Below are positions 35,223 to 47,222 of a stretch of DNA of 64,000 nt, piece by piece. Below the pieces are notes generated by a model, which did no database searches, had not been told where the DNA came from, and was given only the letters and a program-made list of their open reading frames with translations. The stretch spans positions 2,563,751-2,627,750 of the forward strand of contig OY101118.1 of NCBI GenBank assembly GCA_956465555.1, read 5' to 3'. Positions within the stretch are counted from its first letter, which is position 1. Each line of letters starts with the position of its first letter. The translations under genes were made by a program, and so were the position numbers. The stretch is from Nitzschia sp. pyKryTriq1 (Eukaryota; Bacillariophyta; Bacillariophyceae; Bacillariales; Bacillariaceae).

Positions 35223-38200
35223 TTATTTGCAATCTCGACGAATTTCGAACACTTGGCTCGTGGCTATTGCGACACCCTGTTGAACGAAGAAGATTCTGTA
35301 TTCTCCTTCTTTCATCCTCAGCCGCCCGTTGCCAAACGAGACGGTACCGCTATTTGTCGGGGCACTGCACTGTCGGTTCCCACAAGCCCGAAGCCAAAGT
35401 TCCGCATCATCTGCAGGTGGGGCGTCTTTACCCACTCTACTGGAATCCGAAAAATCTTTCTCTTCCTTGAACAGTCCAATCCAATCGGACCCTGTCGGTT
35501 GGCAATTGTAGAATTCCACTTCAATGTTCCCACCGTTGGTTTCGAAACATGACTTGTTCGCATCAATCGACACACACTGAGCTGAAGGAGTACCTGACGG
35601 TACAAGAGAGGGAGCATCCGAAGGAATCAAAGAAGGAGCATCCATGGCACCCCCGTAAGCAATCACAAAGGGCCACAGCTTGTCATGAGGAGATAAAGTG
35701 GGCACCATCTGGTTGACCTGCTCTTGTAAATCTGAAATGGCTGGTTTGAACCGATCCACAGCAGTGCTGGGAGCAGAAGACGGAGCCACTGTGGGGACCG
35801 GTGTCACTGTCGGAGGTGCTGTAGGCTCTGGGGTGCTCTCGATCAGAACACCTGAATGACGTCCTTCACAATCAATGCAACAGAGAGTACAGCACTTGCA
35901 ATCTACCTCCGAACAGTCCGCACTTAGCATCAAAGTCGTCTCATTGGTCGCCGGACAAATTTCGTCAGGCATGTTGCCTGTGAAATGATTTTGATGGACT
36001 GCGAATATGTCGAGATTTTCCAAATTGCCAATTTCTGATGGAATAGAGCCCTTCATCTCATTGGACTCTAGCGTCAGGAATTCTGCGGGCGGAAAAACGA
36101 CGGGTCAGTTCACTCTGTGTTGTGTACGAGTAGTGGAGATGACGAAGTAATCCGAGCACGTCGTCAGTAGCATAACTTACCCAGTGACACCATTTGACCA
36201 AATTCCGTCGGAAGCGTGCCTTCAAAGGAGTTTCCTTCCAACCCCAAAGTGGCTACTCTCAGTGAAATAGGAGTGATCACAAGAGGAAACATGTTTTGTG
36301 AGAAAGGAGATCTGATAATTCGTAGTCGTACATCGATCAAGCGAACGTGATACTTACTAAGGTTCTTTAGACCCCCCAAGGCACTGGGTAGACTTCCGGA
36401 TAGTTGATTTCGGCCAAGTCCTAGGACAACCAGAGTGGATAGTTGGGCGATTTCCAATGGAATAGTCCCTTCGATTTGATTGGCGGTGAGCTGTAGACGG
36501 ACTACACAGTCAAAGCAGGAAGCAAAAAAGGGATAAATAATCAGAAACGAAAAGAGTTGAATGAATCATCATCATCATCCTCAATATGCCGCAAGTCGAC
36601 CCGCTTCTTCGCCGGTCCAACCGCACCGGTACATACCTAAATGAGAAAGATCGCCAATTTCGGATGGAATGGTACCAGTAATGTTGTTGAATGGAAGATA
36701 GAAGCGCTCTAAGGGATTGGGTCAGAAAAAAGTGGATGGGAATGTAAACGTTCAGACAACGACGAAGTCCAGTAGAACAATTCATTCATTCATACAAATA
36801 CAAGTCAGCATTGCTAAGCGTTGTGTGCACAATGCACAGTCAGTAGTGGTACTTACCCAATGAACCACTCAGCAACGACACCTCTGGTGGAATCGAGCCC
36901 GACAAGCCCATATCCGACAGATGAAGACCTACCAAACGCCCTTCGCTGTCGCAGACGTCTTCTAGATCTGTAGTGTACCATAAACACTCATGAGAATCCT
37001 CGCTGAGCCAAGCTACCATCTCGGTAGATGGTGGGTCGCTTTCCGACAGCGACGACTTGCTAAGTTGTCTAGTCCCGGTAGTAGTAGTAGTAGTACCGGC
37101 TGTACTCGTACTCGTCGCCCAGTCGTCACTACCACCACCACCAAGACTAAAGTACAGAACAGCCATGGACCATCGCTGAAGTACCCGCTCGACAGAATAG
37201 TCAAAGTAGTCTGGATTGTACACCAACCAATCAAGGGCTTGATACTGAGGCGTGCTGGTATCGCTGATGGAAGAAAGGGACTGGGGAGATACCGTGCCGA
37301 TGATCTGCAGCACATCTTGGAGTGCCAACTCCCAATCATGATTCTCAGTAGTAGTAGCAGTACTAGGAGGCGATGAGGATGATTTCACCACCCACTCCTC
37401 TGGAATTTCCGGTACCCAGGTACCATCAGAGGATGACGACGATGACGATGCTTCGTCGTTTTCCGAGTTTTTGAGTTCTACGATACTAAAACCGAGAACA
37501 ACCGCTGCAGTAGACAGCAAGATAAGGGATGTTCCAAAGATGAAGTAAATGAACTTCCATCGTCGTTTGATATTCAATTTTTCTGCTGCTGACTCTTCTT
37601 CTTCCTTTTCGGAGGAGGACCGAGAAGTGCCCTGCTGTTTGGAATGCCTTGCAAGGTGGCGGTGGTGGAAGTCGTCCGAGTCTTCCGAGGGGCGCTCCTC
37701 CAACGTGCTTCCCGTGCGGATCTTTTTCAAGTCCAAATGCTGGTCATCCAACTGATGATGATCATGATGATGACGCCCTGGAGTTGTGGTGGTGGTCTTT
37801 GCAAAGTGCTTCTTGTTGTTGGATAATGCTGCTTCGACGGCAGCAGCCGCCGCCGCCGCTCGGCGCTGATGGGCATACAGCGGCGAGGGCTTTCGCCGGA
37901 TGGACTCCTCGCCCAAAGTGCTGATGCTGACGTCGTCGTTGGCATTCTCCGGGTATGTAATGTTGTAATTTCTCGGACTCGGACGAACAATCTCTTGGGC
38001 ATCGTCCTCCTCCTCTTCTTCTTGCTCCTGCTGGAAGGATCCAAAGTACGAGTGGTACGGAGTGCTGTAGGCTTTCGACATGATCAAGCCGTTGCTATTG
38101 TTCTTGCTATTGCCGGATGATCTGGAATCTTGCTGATGTTGCTGCTGACCGTACAAGTATGAGTAGTTGTTGTTTTCAAGGTCGTCATCATCATCTGCCG

Positions 38201-38531
38201 CTGCAGCTGCAACGGCACGTTCCACGTCGGTAGCTAGCGAGTTGTCTTCCAGCAAGCCCAGAGATCGATCCACATCCTCTACCAGCAGCAGCCTCGAATC
38301 ATCATCACCATCTCCATCCAACTCGGGAGACTCGGTAGAGCCAATCAAGCTATTGTCGCCGGTTTTGAATCCGATTTCCCGAAAGTACGTATCCGCGTAC
38401 GACTCGGCGTCGCTGGCGGCTGGAGGACTTTTGGGCTTTTCGTGTTTTGGTTGGTGGTCATCCTTGTTCGTGCCCCCCATCATCATGGAGGTGGGACTGA
38501 GAGCTCGTCGGACGGCAGGAAACATGGTCAA
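35223..38531 (-). CDS. LRR membrane protein 1 (type II topology) with C-terminal Cys cap and beta-rich domain
   Basis: Five exons on the minus strand, 38531-36857, 36708-36637, 36501-36358, 36255-36181 and 36082-35223, give 941 aa. All introns are GT-AG, phase 1, 98-148 nt. Residues 1-323 are cytosolic, with poly-Ser, poly-Asp, poly-Glu and poly-Ala runs. The membrane anchor is at about 325-347. Then comes the juxtamembrane module shared with the other LRR genes (TPQYQALDWLVYNPD; VERVLQRWSMAVLYFSLGG; WLSEDSHECLWYTT). The LRRs have the plant-like LxxLxLxxNxLxGxIP form, and exons 2-3 hold one and two repeats of exactly 72 nt each. A Cys cap (DCSEVDCKCCTLC), a Ser/Pro/Thr linker with repeated 'APSLIPSDAPS', and a terminal domain (NCQPTGSDWIGLF...LWLRACG...GEYRIFF) follow. 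There is no kinase. A surface recognition or adhesion role is inferred. Confidence 0.85.
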
Positions 38532-39494
38532 AGTGGATTGAATGCTTTAAATGCAATGCAATGCAATGTAGTGATACTGTATGATACGAACGAAGTACCT
38601 GGTACCGCTTTGATAATGTTGATGAAGATTATCGTTTTGTGTTGTGGTCTCGAGTACAGTGAAATGATATGTAATGTGGTGGCAGGTGCACAGTGGAATG
38701 GAGGCAGTCCAGGCTAGGGCTGGCCTGGCGTGTGAATGAATGAAATCCTTTCTACGGGCTTGTAGATAATCATTGCAGGTTTGATTGGATTGACTGTATA
38801 TTTTTTAAATTCGAACACGTGCGAGCGCGTCGAGCCAATTTTGTCCCACATCATTACAGTATCATACCCAGTACGAGTACCGTACATCGCATGCATACTG
38901 TACTGCAAACGATACAACACATACATACTGGTACCGGTACGTACCTGGTACCGGTACCCCCAGGGGGTAGACCGCAGGTGGTACACTCATGTGGCGTACT
39001 CTTTGGTACTGTAGTACCGGTAGGTGGTTGGTGGTGTACGGTACCGGTACAGTACAACAAGCACAGCATGTGTAGACTAGCGGTACGGTACGATCGATCT
39101 TCATAGGACAAAAATAACACAAATTATTTCTCCCATTGCGCACAGACTACGAAGTCTACCTACTCTGGGGTACGAGGAGTATGAGTTGTCAGGGCGGAGC
39201 TACAAGTACGAATAGTGGACGTACCTGCCTGCTGGTAGCTCCAGTGCAGTGCAGGCAGTAGCCAGTGTCGGCGGCACAGGCAGCAGGCAGGCCTTTTTCT
39301 GGCAACCAAGAATTTACTGTCTTATTTTTAGAGAGGCTAGTACTACCGTAGAGAGGCACTGGAAGACAGGAGGCAAAGATGCCCTGCAGACAATCTACCA
39401 GCACATAACACCTGAAACTTCTTGTTTTTCTCTACCATTATTTAAAATATTATATGCATACTTACTGCTGGTTAATTGATGACAAATGCCTGTT
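38532..39494. other. Region between LRR genes 1 and 2 with GTAC tract
   Basis: About 960 bp. A dense tract of GTAC, GGTACC and ACCGGTAC lies at about 38862-39056. No gene seen. Confidence 0.4.
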
Positions 39495-41716
39495 TTATGG
39501 ATCCATCGTCAATGGGCATCCCTCGGCCACAGTGAATGGAAAACTCTCTGCCATGAATTCAAGAGATGCCGATTCGTCAAGACGAAACAAGAATAACACG
39601 TATTCATCTGCAGCAAAGGGCCAAGATGTCGACGAATCCAGCGCGTCCGCAGAACCAGATTCTTCATTGAATAGAAATCCATCCTTCATGACAAAGCTGC
39701 ACTCAGTCTCGACGCAGGAGGCTGGCATCCAAAAGATCGCGTCGCGAAATCCAGATTTCAGCAGATCTTTCAATCGGTAAAAGCCAAGAACATCAGATTC
39801 ACTGGGTTCACAATTGAAAGTTTCAAAATCAATAAATGCCCCCACTTCATAGCAGTCGTTTACAGGTTGAATGACTTGACACTCTGATGGGGCAAGGGTC
39901 CCGGTATCGGTTGTGGTGGGTGAAACTGTGGATGTAGGAAGTTCGGTACTCGTAATCGTATCAGGTGAAGTGGTAGATGTAGGAAGTTCGGTACTGGTAT
40001 CAGGTGAAATGGTAGACGTGGTCGGAAGTTCGGTACTGGTACCAGGTGAAATGTTAGATGTCGGACTTTCGGTACTGGTACTAGGTGAACTAGTAGACGT
40101 GGTCGGAATTTCGGTGCCAATGTCGTTGGGAAGATCCGTAAAGCTATCGCAACCATCACAACAGGAACAAACAACCTTGTCACAATCAACAGCGGCTAGT
40201 TGTAAGGCCTGGACCGTACATACTTCAGCTGGGATCTCTCCACTAAAATCGTTGCCTTGTAGCGTCAATTCCTCCAACAACGTGAGATTAAGCAAAAGTC
40301 CCTCGGGGAGTAGCCCTTCGAAATTGTTAAACTCCAACTGCAGCTTAACGAGACGGGAGAGGGAAGAAATCTCGTCGGGAAGGGTGCCGTTGAGAGCGTT
40401 ATTCTGGAGAAGAAGTGACCCCAATCGTTCCATGTTTCCGAATTCCGAGGGGAGGGGTCCGCCAAGCTTGTTATTCCCCAAACCAAGGATACCTGAAGAA
40501 AACAGGGACGGTGAGAAATGTTGAAATGGAACGAATGGGACGTCAATGTTACGCTTCAAAGTCATCACGTACCTAGGTTTTCAAGTAGCCCAATTTCGGT
40601 CGGAAGGGTTCCTTCAATCGCGTTTCGTGGCAAGTTCAAGCGTGCGAGACTGGTCAACAGACCCAGCTGTGTGGGAAGCTCGCCGTTGATATTGTTGGAT
40701 GTCAAAAATACCAACTCCAAGTTTGTCAAGAGGCCAATTTCAGGTGCCAGAGTACCGCTGAATCCCATGTCTTCGAGGTAGATGGCCGTCACGGTATCCG
40801 AAGCACCACACAAACCTCCGCTATCACGGCTCGTGGGCCATTGGCATTCATTGGTGTACGTCATCCATCCACCCGTCACCGACTCCATGGCAGGCGCCGT
40901 CAACGACCAGTAGACGACACCGAGAGCAAAGCGTTGGACAATTCGTTCCGACGAGTAAGACGAAATCAAAGGATCCTGTGCCATCCAGCCCAAAACCTGG
41001 TACTGAATCGACGTTGGGTCCGAAAGGACGGCATCCGAAGCGGCATAGAAGTTCGGCACCGTCGAAAGAATGGTCTCCTTGATCGAGTCCGACATTGGTC
41101 GATCGGTGGTAGGTATCAAGGGCGACATGACTGGCGCCGACGTGGGCGAGGAGTCGCCCTCATCCACCACGTCAAAAAACGGTAAGTCTTTTCCCGTGGA
41201 AGTCTCCAACGAGGACGCAGTAGAATCATCGTCAACAGAGGAGGAAGAATCGTCATTGCGCATTTGATGCAAGGTCACCGACATGACGGCGATGGCGCCC
41301 AGAAGTATCGAACCGAGTACCATGGCGATCAGCAACAGTTGACAACGGCTGAAACGTCGAGGTTCGTGCCCCTCGCTGAAGCTCTTTGATGCCAGGCTGT
41401 CCTTGGAATATTTAGGTGGTGTCTCGGGTTGCGTCTCTTCATCGTCGTCGGTGCCAACAAATTTAATGTTGCCGTCCTTTTCGGGGGTTCGAGGGTTTCC
41501 GACGTCGTGGGGATAACTTTCAGCCAGTGTGTCGCCTGCAATCGTGGAGAGGTCATCGGGGAAATGGAGATCCATCCCAACAACCCTCATTTGCGTATCC
41601 GGCCCGTTTTGGGGCTCGATGGGCATTCCATTGTCGTCGAAACCAAGAAGGTCATTCAGACTTCTGTCGTCTTGATTGGTCCACCCGCGCATGGCCGGGT
41701 TGTTCATATTCGACAT
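39495..41716 (-). CDS. LRR membrane protein 2 with mucin-like linker and Cys cap
   Basis: Two exons, 41716-40573 and 40492-39495 (80-nt phase-1 intron), give 713 aa. An acidic cytosolic N-terminus (1-120) is followed by the membrane anchor (LLLIAMVLGSILLGAIAVMSV, about 125-146) and the shared juxtamembrane module (SIQYQVLGWMAQDPL; SSERIVQRFALGVVYWSL; NECQWPTSRD). About six LRRs follow, starting EDMGFSGTLAPEIGLLTNLE. The Cys cap DCDKVVCSCCDGC precedes a Thr/Ser/Pro stalk of about 70 residues built from TSTELPTSTxSP repeats, likely O-glycosylated. The C-terminal domain (NCEPSESDVLGFY...AEYVLF-like...) is a diverged relative of that in LRR gene 1. It lies head to tail with LRR gene 1, so the pair probably arose by tandem duplication followed by intron loss or gain. 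Confidence 0.85.
39913..40115. repeat. Coding minisatellite (about 42-48 bp units) for the Thr/Ser/Pro stalk
   Basis: Imperfect repeats of a ggaagttcggtactggtatcaggtgaa-like unit on the plus strand encode TSTELPTSTxSP on the minus strand. Confidence 0.75.
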
Positions 41717-42752
41717 TGTAATATTGAGTTGCCGCAGTGTTCCTTACTCAAGACGTCAAGGAAATGAAGTACGTCTACAGTACCTGATATGTGAAGGTGA
41801 TGGTCGGAATAGACGAAATAATAATAATAATTATTTGTAATTGCATTGGTAGTATGTACCGGTACTCTACAAAGTAATAATCTGTAGTGTAATAAACGGT
41901 TGCTTCCGACAGGAGCTTTCGTGCCAAAATAAATAGTGGAGGGAGTTGTAAATCTATTTCAAACTGGGGCTCGACGCACGCGAGATGAATAAAACTATTC
42001 AGACTTGAGGATCACAAAATGAACATTATGCCCTAATTACAGTTTTCCCGCCGCGCCAGCCGCTCATTTTGGCCAACAGCTGCTTTGATTGGAACCAAAA
42101 AATCTTTATCATTGCTGGAAAAATAATAATCTGGTACAGTACGTGTACATTACCGGTACCCGGTACTGGTACTAGGAAAAAAATGTTACGAAAGTAGCAA
42201 CCTACAATTTTGGTCCGCAGTCCGCAGTCCGCAATACTTCTTCCGCCTGTACTGCGTCGGCACCTTCGTAGCTTGCGCATCGTGCGTGGCGGGGGGAAAA
42301 ACAAGCTTCGCTCGTTTCGCAGCAAGGTTCCCTGTCGCCGGGAGGGCACGCGTGCAGTCTGGGACCTCAATCCAATAAGTAATGAAAACGATACACATGA
42401 TTAGAATGGACTCCCGGGGGGATTTCCGAAACTCTCATTGGGCGAACCTGAAAAAAGATACTTCTGCTATCCGATGAGCACATGATGATGCAAATCTTGG
42501 AACCTGGGACAACAAGATCGTAAATCGTAAACTCCAAACCCCAAACTTCACATCGTGTTCTCATATTATCCACTTTCGACAAAATCGGTGCACTCATAAG
42601 TTTCGAGAGCACGCAGTCTATCAGAAGAAGATAGCAACCCACAACATAAAGTTGTTGTTGTTGTTGTTGTTGTTCGAACGAGGAAGGCCATCTTCTTGGG
42701 GAGAGCCCCGTAAGTAGGACAAAGCGTTTGATACTACGACATCACAAAAAAC
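41717..42752. promoter_or_regulatory. Divergent region between LRR genes 2 and 3
   Basis: About 1 kb between outward-facing starts. It has a GTAC/ACCGGTACC cluster at about 42135-42176 and a (GTT)n microsatellite at 42648-42674 in the leader of LRR gene 3. No gene seen. Confidence 0.4.
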
Positions 42753-44953
42753 ATGACGGCTGACGATGTTGGAGTTGACGGGCATAGAATGGATGATTAC
42801 AGAGGTGAAATGCTGCCAAGAGAAGACAGGAAAAACAGTCACGAGAGAGAGTTAACAGACGATATTCTATGGAGCGAATGTCCCGAAGAGCTCTACCTCC
42901 GGCGTATTCTTCGTGAACACCACCAAGATGAAGAAACTCTCACAGACAGTATCATGGGCCAGAGCACAGTGGCTGGTATTGTCTCTGGCAACAAAGACAA
43001 GAACTCTTCAAATGCGGGTGAGAGCGATGGAAGAAGTTGGACTAATTTTGCACCGATTGCAGGTAGCGTCGCGACTGCGGGCACAATGTCTTTGGAATCG
43101 TCACCCTCGTTTGTTGAGTCGGCTGTTTCGGGGCCCCGCATTTGGGATACTGCTAAGAATCGATCCTCAGAGCCTGCTGGAAATGATCCAGGTATCCATA
43201 TTTCTCCCGACAGATTCAATCCAAGATTTCTCAATTTTAACGAAGAAGAATCGTTGGCGTCTACTTTGCCCGAGAGAAATATACCTGAGATGGTAGAATT
43301 GGGGATGCAAGATCGGTATGATGGAGAAGCAACTGAATTTGACGCGACCAGGGCGGGCTTTAGCACACTGAGTGGGGACACCGCGCTGAGATATTATGAC
43401 CAGCCTCAGTTGGACTATGTTAGAGCGTGGATGAACGCCGAAGACATCACGTATGCTAAACCTGCTGACGTTACTGGAACCACGAAGAGTTCAAGGCATC
43501 AGGAGATCAGCAGTAGTGGGCATACACGAAATCCGACAAAGATACGCCGAAGTCAAGGTGTATCTAGTTCGCAATCAACTGATCCATCTCGAGAAGGAGT
43601 TTTTTCGAGGATGATCCGACGTTTGACTGACGACGACAAAGTATTCCGGCGAACTGTTGTGATATCAGTCCTCTTCATAGTCCTGTTTGTTTCTTTGTCA
43701 GCTGTCGCATTCGTGCGGGTCGGTGCCATGACCCAAACAGCTCCTGTCTCTAATACTTCGCCACAAGTATCGGAGCCAACTGCTAGCCCGACACGATTAT
43801 CAGCTCCAGCACCTGGGGGAAATACGAGTGGACAGAGTAGCCCCAGCCAACAAACGCCTCCAGCGGCTGCTCCAATCGGCCAACCTGCGACATCAGCGCC
43901 CACTCGCTCACCATCCGTACCACTTCAAGAGGAGAGTCCGACGATGAAGCCAATTACTTCCGTGAATGCACCACTGGTCGCCGATCCTTTCAGATTTGTT
44001 GCAGACCTGATTGTTCAACAAAGTTCGGCTTCTACACGAGCTCTAGGAAATCAGCTGTCTCCTCAGTACCGTGCCCTTGTATGGTCAACTGATGATCTGC
44101 GGGGCTTCAGCACGAGCCTATCGGAAGAGCGAATTCTTCAGAGATGGGCTCTCGCTGTCTTTTTCTTCGGTCTCGGTGGAGAGGCTTGGGTAAATCGTGA
44201 TGGTTGGTTGACGAGTGCTAACGAATGTTCGTGGTTCACTAGTACCTCAGGCGAATCTGTTTGCGACGAGCTAGGGCGTTTTGTGCGACTTGGATTGGAT
44301 GAAAACAATCTTAAAGGTAGCCTTCCTGCCGAAATAGGACTTCTATCCGACTCGTTGACTGAAATAAACGTCGGCAAGAATCAACTCTCGGGTTCAATCC
44401 CGACTCAAGTGGGGGCACTGACATCATTACTTCACCTCTCAATGCGTCAAAATGAGCTGGTTGGATCAATACCATTCGAATTGATGAAGTTGAATTCTTT
44501 GAGTAAGTTTTGTCAGCAACTGTTCCCACCCAACGAATATAATCTAGGATGAACTCACCAACGCGATTTTCGCAGAACTGCTTGACCTAACTGAGAACGA
44601 CCTGACAGGTACACTACCCAGCAACATTTCTGATTTGAGCGCTCTTGGTAAGTAGAATCAGCATTCTTCTTGCTGTCGACCGAGGAAAAGGTTCCTTGAT
44701 AGTTTGTTGATGGGCGTTTCCTCATCACCATCGTTTTACTCGTTTAGATTTCCTTGCACTTTCTGGCAATCGGCTCTCGGGCACAGTGCCCAGAAATATT
44801 TCTCTACTTCCGAACATTGGGCTTTTGGAGCTAGGATCAAATGACCTTACGGGTACTTTGCCGTCAGAGATATGCGAGAAAAGAAACAGTGGATTGGTGG
44901 TACTTACAGTCGATTGTGCAGAAGTTTCGTGTACTTGTTGCGATTCTTGCTAG
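42753..44953 (+). CDS. LRR membrane protein 3 (type II topology), ends at the Cys cap
   Basis: Three exons, 42753-44502, 44576-44647 and 44748-44953 (phase-1 introns of 73 and 100 nt), give 675 aa; the middle exon is one LRR of exactly 72 nt. A charged cytosolic N-terminus of about 298 residues is followed by a membrane anchor (VVISVLFIVLFVSLSAVAFV, about 300-320), a Pro/Ser/Thr-rich stalk (about 335-405) and the shared module (SPQYRALVWSTDDL; EERILQRWALAVFFFGLGGEAW; ANECSWFTS). LRRs follow from about 505. It ends with DCAEVSCTCCDSC and a stop. The stalk sits before the LRRs here, not after them as in LRR genes 1-2, and there is no C-terminal beta-rich domain. Confidence 0.86.
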
Positions 44954-45566
44954 TTCTTGGCTGCTGAGAAGGAGGACACCTTCGGTTTTAGTAGATGCAG
45001 GACCAATGTGACTTATCTTGGGAAGTGCTTGTTGACTTCTAGTGGGAGAAATAAAGAGAGACTAGAGTACGACCATGGAGATTATGTCGACTTTCGAGCT
45101 ACTATGTGGTACTGTCATCATTGGCGTGGGGCATCCAGGCTTTAGTTATACTACAGGGAGTAGCCACCTATCCTACTACAATGCTTGTAAGTGAACAACA
45201 TTGAACATTGCCAGTGCAATAGTACGAGTACCGTAGTCTAGAGCACTATTACTTCGTGCTTCGTTGACTGTTCAGAAGAGTACTACCGTTATAGAGGAAT
45301 GAGGATGACCTTGTCCTCTCGCGTCTTACAAAAGCTACGGTACGTGCGGTACCAGATACTACTTTCTCTACTACTAGTAGTAGAGCTATATCGTAAAGCA
45401 GCGAAAAAGTGCAGTCTAATTTAGTTACTACCTTGATGGTCGAGAGCAATTAATCTCTCTTCCGCCGGAACGATGGTAGCCACGCCAGATAGACAGTCCT
45501 CCGATTGACTCAGTGGACTCTTTTCACCCGTACGGGATAATCAGCGCTAGGCTGCACATCTACAGA

Positions 45567-45779
45567 CGAATAGAAACAGTCTTACAAAATAGGAAAGTAA
45601 ACAAGATTATAACAACATTAACAAGCTATCGATCGGCAACAGCAAGTCGAGATGAGTTGCGGCATGCGTTGGGTCATCGTCGCATCGGCACTCCAAAGAG
45701 AAGCGATGACCGCTCAATCACACATCACGGCTCCCACGGCTCACCACCGACGGCCAGACTATATGACCAAATCAATTCG
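45567..45779 (+). repeat. 213-bp direct repeat, copy 1
   Basis: It matches 45966-46178 at a constant offset of 399 bp with three mismatches seen by eye (near the right end: caccac/cacgac, gacgg/gatgg, atatg/acatg). The block is open in one frame in both copies. It lacks TG...CA ends, so it is not an obvious LTR. Confidence 0.88.
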
Positions 45780-45965
45780 GTCCCTGTGAATTGGCAATGC
45801 GCCATTTTGGAACATCACAATTCATTCCGGTATGTATCACAAATCCCTTCAAAGAGACTACACACCACTTTCCTCACAACAAAAATCATCCCGTGGTGTT
45901 GATGTTCCAGTTGAGAGATGTGTCGTCGATGTAGTTTATAGTTAGTCGCTATGGGTCTGATAAAC

Positions 45966-46178
45966 CGAATAGAAACAGTCTTACAAAATAGGAAAGTAAA
46001 CAAGATTATAACAACATTAACAAGCTATCGATCGGCAACAGCAAGTCGAGATGAGTTGCGGCATGCGTTGGGTCATCGTCGCATCGGCACTCCAAAGAGA
46101 AGCGATGACCGCTCAATCACACATCACGGCTCCCACGGCTCACGACCGATGGCCAGACTACATGACCAAATCAATTCG
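45966..46178 (+). repeat. 213-bp direct repeat, copy 2
   Basis: Second copy of 45567-45779, separated by 186 bp of unrelated sequence. Neither outer flank extends the similarity. Confidence 0.88.
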
Positions 46179-46594
46179 CAGAGACGATCATGGAACCTCT
46201 ACTCTACTTAGTGTAGAGTAAGTGTACGTATGTAGAATTAGTACCAGGAGTGCCGCTAAGCTCCAAAAAACTTTGCAGTTCGCCGCTAACTTTGCACCCC
46301 GTGTTGTAAAGACCGTATTCCATCCCTTGTCCACACCCTCCAAGTCCCCACAATATCATGGTGTAAAAGCACGTCTCGAACCCACTTCTCAAATAGCAAG
46401 CTTATCTTCCCTGTATAGTTGGCAGCGCAGAGTACCCAACAATTTCATACAACTGATTGCTTTGCAGAGAATTCTGCCTACTATATAAATAATATCGGGG
46501 ACATCCTGCCAATCCTGCCGATTCTGCGCCTCTGATGACTTGTAGCTAAATTAGACTGCACTTTTTCGCTGCTTTACGGAACGTAGGTCCCTAC

Positions 46595-47222
46595 TACTAG
46601 TACAGGTACTGGTACCTGGTACAGTACTGTACTCGTACTCTCTCTACTCCAGAGTTTAGTACTACTACTAACTACTGGTAGAATACCCGACTACTTTTAG
46701 TAGTACTGGTAGAGACAAGCGGTACTCGTATTGGTTTCCAAGCAGGCGGCTTCTGGTTCTGACGACATCATGACGATCATAATCTGCTGCGCGCGAACAA
46801 CAGCACGTGCGGGCACGTGCTTGCACCTGCCAAGGTGGGGCCGTCTCGGACATGCGACACATCTACTGGTACCGGAAGACAGAAGTCACTGCTAGTACTA
46901 CATACACTCATGTAGACGATAGACGAGAACAGTACTGGTACCGCAGCGGGGGATTATGGGACGTGTGTATGTACCGGTACGAGTAGTGTCGAACGAAGAC
47001 GTGCTGAACAATAATTCTGAACAAGACGGGTTTTCAAAAATGCGAGTACTGTACATAGAGCTACTGTCGGTACTGTACTTGTACCAGGTAAAAGTACTGT
47101 ACCAGAGTACCTGGTACAGTACCGTACCGTACTGTACCTGGTACCAGTACGAACAGTACTTCGTACTGAACACGTACCTCGATCCCACAATACCGCACTA
47201 CTGTACCGGTACACGTACCGTA
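46595..47222. repeat. Longest GTAC/ACCGGT-rich low-complexity tract
   Basis: Interrupted strings of GTAC, GGTACC, TACTG and ACCGGTAC, many self-complementary (for example gtacctggtacagtaccgta), cover much of this interval. Similar shorter tracts recur elsewhere in the window. Confidence 0.6.

Noticed and set aside
45567-46178. 213-bp repeats as LTRs of a small retroelement
   Set aside because: No TG...CA ends, no target-site duplication, no primer binding site or polypurine tract seen.
45513-46211. Protein-coding gene spanning the 213-bp repeats
   Set aside because: The frame is open mainly because the repeat is duplicated; there is no recognisable domain and no splice-supported extension.
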